A stretch of 64,000 nt of DNA from Acanthococcus lagerstroemiae (lineage: Eukaryota > Arthropoda > Insecta > Hemiptera > Eriococcidae): positions 2,294,001-2,358,000 of the forward strand of contig CM063114.1 of the NCBI GenBank assembly GCA_031841125.1, written 5' to 3'. How positions within the stretch are numbered: the first letter of the stretch is position 1; each line of letters begins with the position of its first letter. This document shows positions 59,189 to 64,000 of this stretch, piece by piece. A program made the position numbers and the translations under genes. The notes beneath the pieces were generated by a model. It saw only the letters and a program-made list of their open reading frames with translations. It was not told the DNA's origin and searched no databases.

Positions 59189-60748
59189 GTATTTACTGGA
59201 TGACTATACGGACAACAGACGACCACATCCTTCATACTACGTACACTCATTTGTTCAGTACACCAAATATGAACAAGGTCACAAGTTTATAGGTGGGAGA
59301 CCGACTTCCTCCAGCAGCTGATTGTAGTATAGTTGTGATGAGTTGATGACTTCCGCAGAGCGTAGATCGTGGAACGTGGATAGCTTTGTGAGTGTGACTC
59401 TGTGACTTCAGTTTACGATCATACTTATTGTTGTGAGGTTTAAACGTTATATTTTTTGATAATTCTTGCGCTGGTTATTCGTTTGCTTTTGCATTCTTTT
59501 TCGAAGGTGTGGAAAGCTGCAATAAACCAGCGGTTATAATGTAGACAACACATCATTCTCTAGTATGATTTTCAATTTTATTTAGTGAATCTTGTGACGT
59601 GACGTGGGTCCGTGTATGTGTAGTTTAATTTCACCGTTTAATGTCGTGTAGATTTAAATCAGATTAAAACTAGTAAGTATACGTATTTGATTTTTAACCA
59701 CACATTAAAAGTACTCCAGTTATGAGGTAGCTGGAGTGTCATTCCTCCAATGGCAATGTATCGTATAAATTTGCGTTTAACTGTAAAATTCTCTCGTCCG
59801 ATAAATGTAGAGACAAAAATTGAAGTGATTCAACTCGGAAGAGTTATACATAAGAAATATTTTAAACGTCGGGATAATTCACTGGGGTATACATTTTAAC
59901 GATGAATAGTCTTACAAAGTTCATTTTATTAAGATTTCGTGTACACGATGATAACAATAGACGTAATGATGGTAAAACGGGATTTCTCTTTCAATAAAAA
60001 ATAAAAGAGACCTGCGCAACGAACAAGAATGAACAAAATTTTTACCAAGAATTCTGTCAATGGTCACATGTTTAACCTTATTTGGACTTTCGATTACGAT
60101 ATTGTTATATTTGCATTATTGTGCCACTTATTACCGGTTTACCTCGCTATTGAATCTGCCCACGGTTTAAAAATCAGGGAAACTGAAGAGGAGGTAGCTA
60201 TAATTCGAATGATGAAAATATGTGGAATGTTTTCAGTGATTTCATTGTATTGTTTTTCTACACCCTCTTCAGCGCCGTATGTGAGTCATAAACTGTACAA
60301 GTGGCGTTTCGATGAATTTTCAAATACACATTCATTTTTTCCTGTAGGTACAAACTAGATTTTACATACTGAGTACAATCAAATGTTCTGTCACAATAAA
60401 ATATAAACTTCTTAATGAGTTACGTCTGGCACTATTCCTTGTTGAATTTACCTATATATCGTAAAATACGAATCATAGGTAATTTGGTCAATAGTTTATT
60501 TATTTGAAATAATTTTTTTTCGGATCGCCATTGAAATTATGATATATTTCGGTAGTAATCTCGGGAGGGACTCATAAACTTTCACTGATATTCCAGTAGT
60601 ATTTTACATTGGATGCACTTGTACCTACTATTTTCATTCGCTGCTATACTTCCGATCGATTAGCATAATGACATGCAACTATTATCATTTTCGATCGATT
60701 CATTCTTATAATTTCGTTTCACGTTTTTCTAATTTTCTAGCGTAGATA

Positions 60749-63710
60749 ATGGATTCGATTGGCGGCAAGAAACATCAGCCGTTAAATTGGTCGAAGATCC
60801 GACTGAAAAAATCAGCATTTTTGGAAACGCTAATCATTTTGTTTGCCTTTAGTTTGTATAGTCCAATGTTAGTGAATTCTCAAACTACTGGGGAAAGTAA
60901 AAGGTGAATTATATTTTTATCTTCGTGATATGTAGTTACATGAGTAGTGTCAAATAGAATTGAATTAGACAATTTTCGGGACATCTATAAGTATGGCTTT
61001 ATTGTCACCAGATTACGAGTACAGTCAGTCGATGAACCATAGTAATGAAAAACTGAGACGTGTGAAAATAATAGTTATGACGTTTGAATAGTTCGTCGTC
61101 CAATTTGAACACGACCTCCCACTAATTCTAAAAGTGTCCAATGTCAAAAATGAAATCATTCAGGAGAGGAGAAAAAGGAAAAACGAGGAGAAAAAGGAAA
61201 AACGAAATTAATTTTCTCAGTGTCGAATGCAGTTATGTTTCTTGGAAGTGGCCGGGAAAAGGGTTAGGGTTGATTGCTGTGGTCAGCACGAAGACATCAG
61301 TACTTCCAAACCCGCATCTGACAGAATTTCCTTTTATTTTTCAAAAAATGGTTCGTAAACCGGTTTCGAATGGTGGAGGGGGCCCGGGGGGATTATATCC
61401 AGTCTGATATCTCTAAAATAATGCCTCCATTGATCTTATCTATAGAAGAATAAAAAGGAATACCTTCGTTCATTCTTTCCCACTCACGAATAAAGGATAC
61501 AGGAATGGCCCATTCTGAATGAGAAAGAGTGCCATCCTTGTCATTCTTCATGAAAGTTTCAATGCTGATTTCCATGGTTCCTATGACGCTTCGAATAGAA
61601 TGCCCAATAAAATTTACTTTATTTTCATTAAAATTTTTAGACCGAGAGGACGTAAGGTAATTTTTCACTAAGTATCAGTTTTCAGTTTTTCTTTTCGGGT
61701 CGTCGCGGTGACAGACAAATAGAAAAATACCATTCATTTTCATTTTGAATACGGGCTCATTCCTGAATGCTCTGTTCTTCGCGAAACGATGAATGAGAAT
61801 GAATATGCATTCCACCCTGACTAGAAGTACCAAAATGTGTCACTTAAATAGTAGTGTTGTTGGTACCTATGCTCATGGTTATATGCCCCAGTAGCGTTAT
61901 CTGGCGGGGGAAGTGGGAGCACGTGTTCCCTTCTTCATGTTTGGACTCTAAATTACACTACAAAACAGTTTGAAAATTTTCAAAAATCAATAGCGTGAGA
62001 TTACATACTAGGAATTTAATGCCGATGCTAATTTTTTGGTTATAGTTCATTTTTTCCCCCTATCATGCAAATTTTAGTATCATTGAGATGATACTACTGA
62101 TCGAACAACTATACATGTTCAGTATTGTTATCGGTATCAGTGTAGCTATTCCGGCACGACAAAATGGAATAAAAAGTGAAAATTTTAATAAAATTTCAAT
62201 TTTGAATATGGAAAACGAGAGGTTCTTGAGGAAAATGGATAACGCCATCGTATTCAGCATTCAAAATACAGCTAAAATCATATAATCTCATTCCATTGTT
62301 TTTTATGCTATTGTGTTATGTTAAATAAATATATGTATACATTTTAGTCTAGCCCTGAAAAAAAAGAAGAAAAAAAAGAAGGAATTGGTTCTCCGCGTTG
62401 CCCTCATCATGAAAGTACTGACATTTGCATTGTACTCTTTCACAAGACCTCATATTAGGGGATCTTCCAACTTACAAACAAAAAAATTGTGTAATACATT
62501 TGTTTCGAGGTTATTTCTTGAATTCTACATGTGGTAATACTTCTATATCTATTTGAAAGTGGACAGCTAGCAAGAAGTGGTCTATATTTTTGAAGTAACA
62601 GTCTGTGCCACACGTTATAAAAATCGATTTATCTCTTTTTTTTGCAGTCAACCCTCCAAAATTGTTTGCGTGACTCGCATGATTGTCACTTATTTCGCTT
62701 AAGTATCAATGGTTTTAAAAATGTGAAAAATCTTCATATAGGTTCTGGGATTTACTGAACATTCGAAATATTATCACGCGTACCTATTTAGCATAAAGCA
62801 AATGATATAAGAAAAGTGAAACTTCATTCTAACTACCAACGGAAGTTGCCATTGAAAGAAGCTGGGAATAATAATGTTGTGTTTCACTATATCGCTATTT
62901 GCACGTGATGTGAGTTACGTTAAAAGTAGTTCATTCAACACAATTATAGCCATCAATGGTGTTTAGCAGTGTTTTCTCGTGGTTTTTCTTGGGAAATCTC
63001 AAAATTAGATGAGCAAAATATAGTTTTGTATATGTAGTTGCGTAAATTACTGAAGAATTTACAAATAGTAAGCTGTATGCGCGAGATTCAACTTATTTGA
63101 TTTCAAAAGCGACCATAGAATTCTTTTGTAAATAAGTACGCAGCCAGCATCTGCTGTTTGTTTAGCTGTCATGGGAAAATATTATTTTCAGAAAACCATG
63201 AGATCATAACAAATCAGCTATAGTATGTAGGTATATGAGACCACATGCGTTGGTACCATAAAGGAAACATTTATCTTCTGGAAACCCCTGTCCCCAAAAT
63301 ATACCTTTTATTTGACGAACCTTCCTACCCAGTTTCTTGAAAATTAACTTTTAAACTGAAACCGTGAAGGCAAAATTTATTCACTTAGGTACCCTACGAC
63401 AGTTTTGAACTATAGGTAGATTGTAATCTGGTGACTTATATTTGTTGAGCTTTCGCTGTCAAGTAAGGAGCACTTTTTACTTTTATTACGTATTTAAAAT
63501 GTTCTTGATTTTTCCAGTTATTATTCTCTAGTGGCATCTAAAACATTAAGGCCAAATAGTGATTATCTTGTTGCAATCAGTATGCAAAATACACTTGCAC
63601 CAACTTTTGTTGTCGTCGAAATTATTGGCAATCAAGACAGTGGAGGAACTTTCAAAACTACTGACTCCGTCTCCGTGGAACCATTTTCTACGAGAATTGT
63701 GCGGCTTGAG
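60749..63710 (+). CDS. Thioester-protein / alpha-2-macroglobulin / CD109 family, first two coding exons (gene continues past the window)
   Basis: Members of this family are large secreted or GPI-anchored proteins that trap proteases or tag microbes in insect immunity, or act in septate junctions (known). Exon 1 (60749-60903) encodes a basic N-terminus, then a hydrophobic stretch SAFLETLIILFAFSLYSPML followed by VNSQTTGES, a probable signal peptide with an unusually long n-region. A 2.6-kb intron follows. Exon 2 (63518-63710) joins in phase as SYYSLVASKTLRPNSDYLVA then ISMQNTLAPTFVVVEIIGNQ, and ends VSVEPFSTRIVRLE. The [GS]-YY-x(5)-[KT]-LRPN-x-DY block is the start of the MG1 domain in TEP/CD109/Mcr proteins. 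The bait region, thioester and C-terminus lie outside, so I cannot say which subfamily it is. The exon at 63518 is supported by the CCAG acceptor and the GTAACT donor. Confidence 0.82.
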
Positions 63711-64000
63711 GTAACTTAATTATTCTAGGATAGATTTGTTTATAAGGCTCAGAGGTGTAATTATGGGAGAAAAGGTAATTTCTGGAAAATATTCCCCTCA
63801 CATCACTCTCGCTTGGGTTGAAAGTATTGCCGTAGTGGTCAAAACTAGAAAATAAATACCTATACGGTCTTCTCGATTACGTATTGAAATGTTTATGCTA
63901 GAAATCAGAATGACTGTTTTTGTTTATCACTGGATATTGTGGGACTCCATCGGCCCCCTACCCAGATAACAACAATATTTAAGCTATAAGTACTAGATGG

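Larger units (their letters stand above)
55759..60748. other. Long spacer between DNAJC8 and the thioester-protein gene
   Basis: It starts with the DNAJC8 promoter side. 56856-57112 is a TIR element, 57300-57680 a broken open frame, 58249-58270 a (CAA)n tract, 58320-58463 a hAT-like element and 59158-59188 a (GTAG)n tract. Non-coding 5' exons of the thioester-protein gene probably lie within 59-60.7 kb, since an acceptor TTTTCTAG sits 9 bases before its ATG. The open frame at 60029-60358 has hydrophobic stretches but no family match that I can support. Confidence 0.5.

Noticed and set aside
60029..60358. 109-codon frame with hydrophobic segments upstream of the thioester-protein gene
   Set aside because: It resembles no family, its ending is low-complexity, and it is not in phase with the downstream exons; probably chance in AT-rich DNA.
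61393..61668. 91-codon minus-strand frame in the first intron of the thioester-protein gene
   Set aside because: No motif, splice partner or repeat context was found to support it.
61850..62070. hAT-like left end CAGTAGCGTTATCTGGCGGG
   Set aside because: No matching right end or duplication was found within several hundred bases.

Overview
This is a 64 kb piece of a nuclear animal genome. Genes are split by many introns with GT..AG borders, introns and spacers are AT-rich, and all the recognisable proteins are metazoan. A zinc-finger gene that opens with a ZAD-like CxxC...CxxC domain and goes on to C2H2 fingers points to an arthropod, most likely an insect. No rRNA, tRNA, mitochondrial or bacterial genes were seen. 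I could not fix the order; the (GTAG)n tracts and dense small transposons are compatible with many insects.

Layout. 1-0.5 kb: last exon of the mitochondrial tRNA-modification GTPase GTPBP3 (+). 1.3-5.3 kb: an F-box/leucine-rich-repeat gene (+, 8 exons, 613 aa). 8.5-16.4 kb: a ZAD/C2H2 zinc-finger gene with a Gln/His-rich tail (+, 8 exons, 751 aa), whose last intron holds a decayed LINE. 20.5-46.7 kb: the lipid-transfer gene Vps13 of the VPS13A/C type (+, 59 coding exons by my reading, about 3,419 aa), which dominates the window. 48.7-49.9 kb: a second, shorter C2H2 gene (+, 222 aa) that shares intron positions with the first and is probably its paralog. 50.5-51.7 kb: an unrecognised coiled-coil-like gene (-, 287 aa). 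52.5-53.4 kb: DDA1, a small subunit of CRL4 ubiquitin ligases (+). 54.5-55.8 kb: the spliceosome-associated J protein DNAJC8 (-). 60.7 kb to the end: the 5' part of a thioester-protein/alpha-2-macroglobulin/CD109-family gene (+), which runs off the window.

The genes are ordinary housekeeping or regulatory genes with no operon-like logic. The striking part is the transposon layer in introns and spacers. I could mark many short non-autonomous elements by terminal inverted repeats and, for several, target-site duplications: hAT-type elements with 8-bp duplications, a Mutator-like 883-bp element with a 9-bp duplication, a TA-flanked palindromic element, large foldback elements, a Penelope-like reverse-transcriptase remnant, and a three-copy family in which one copy carries a nested hAT element while a sister copy preserves the empty site.

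Coding-exon borders were set by splice motifs plus reading-phase continuity. The reconstructed models of all complete genes give a coding length divisible by three. I had no alignment or expression data, so names rest on recognised family motifs.
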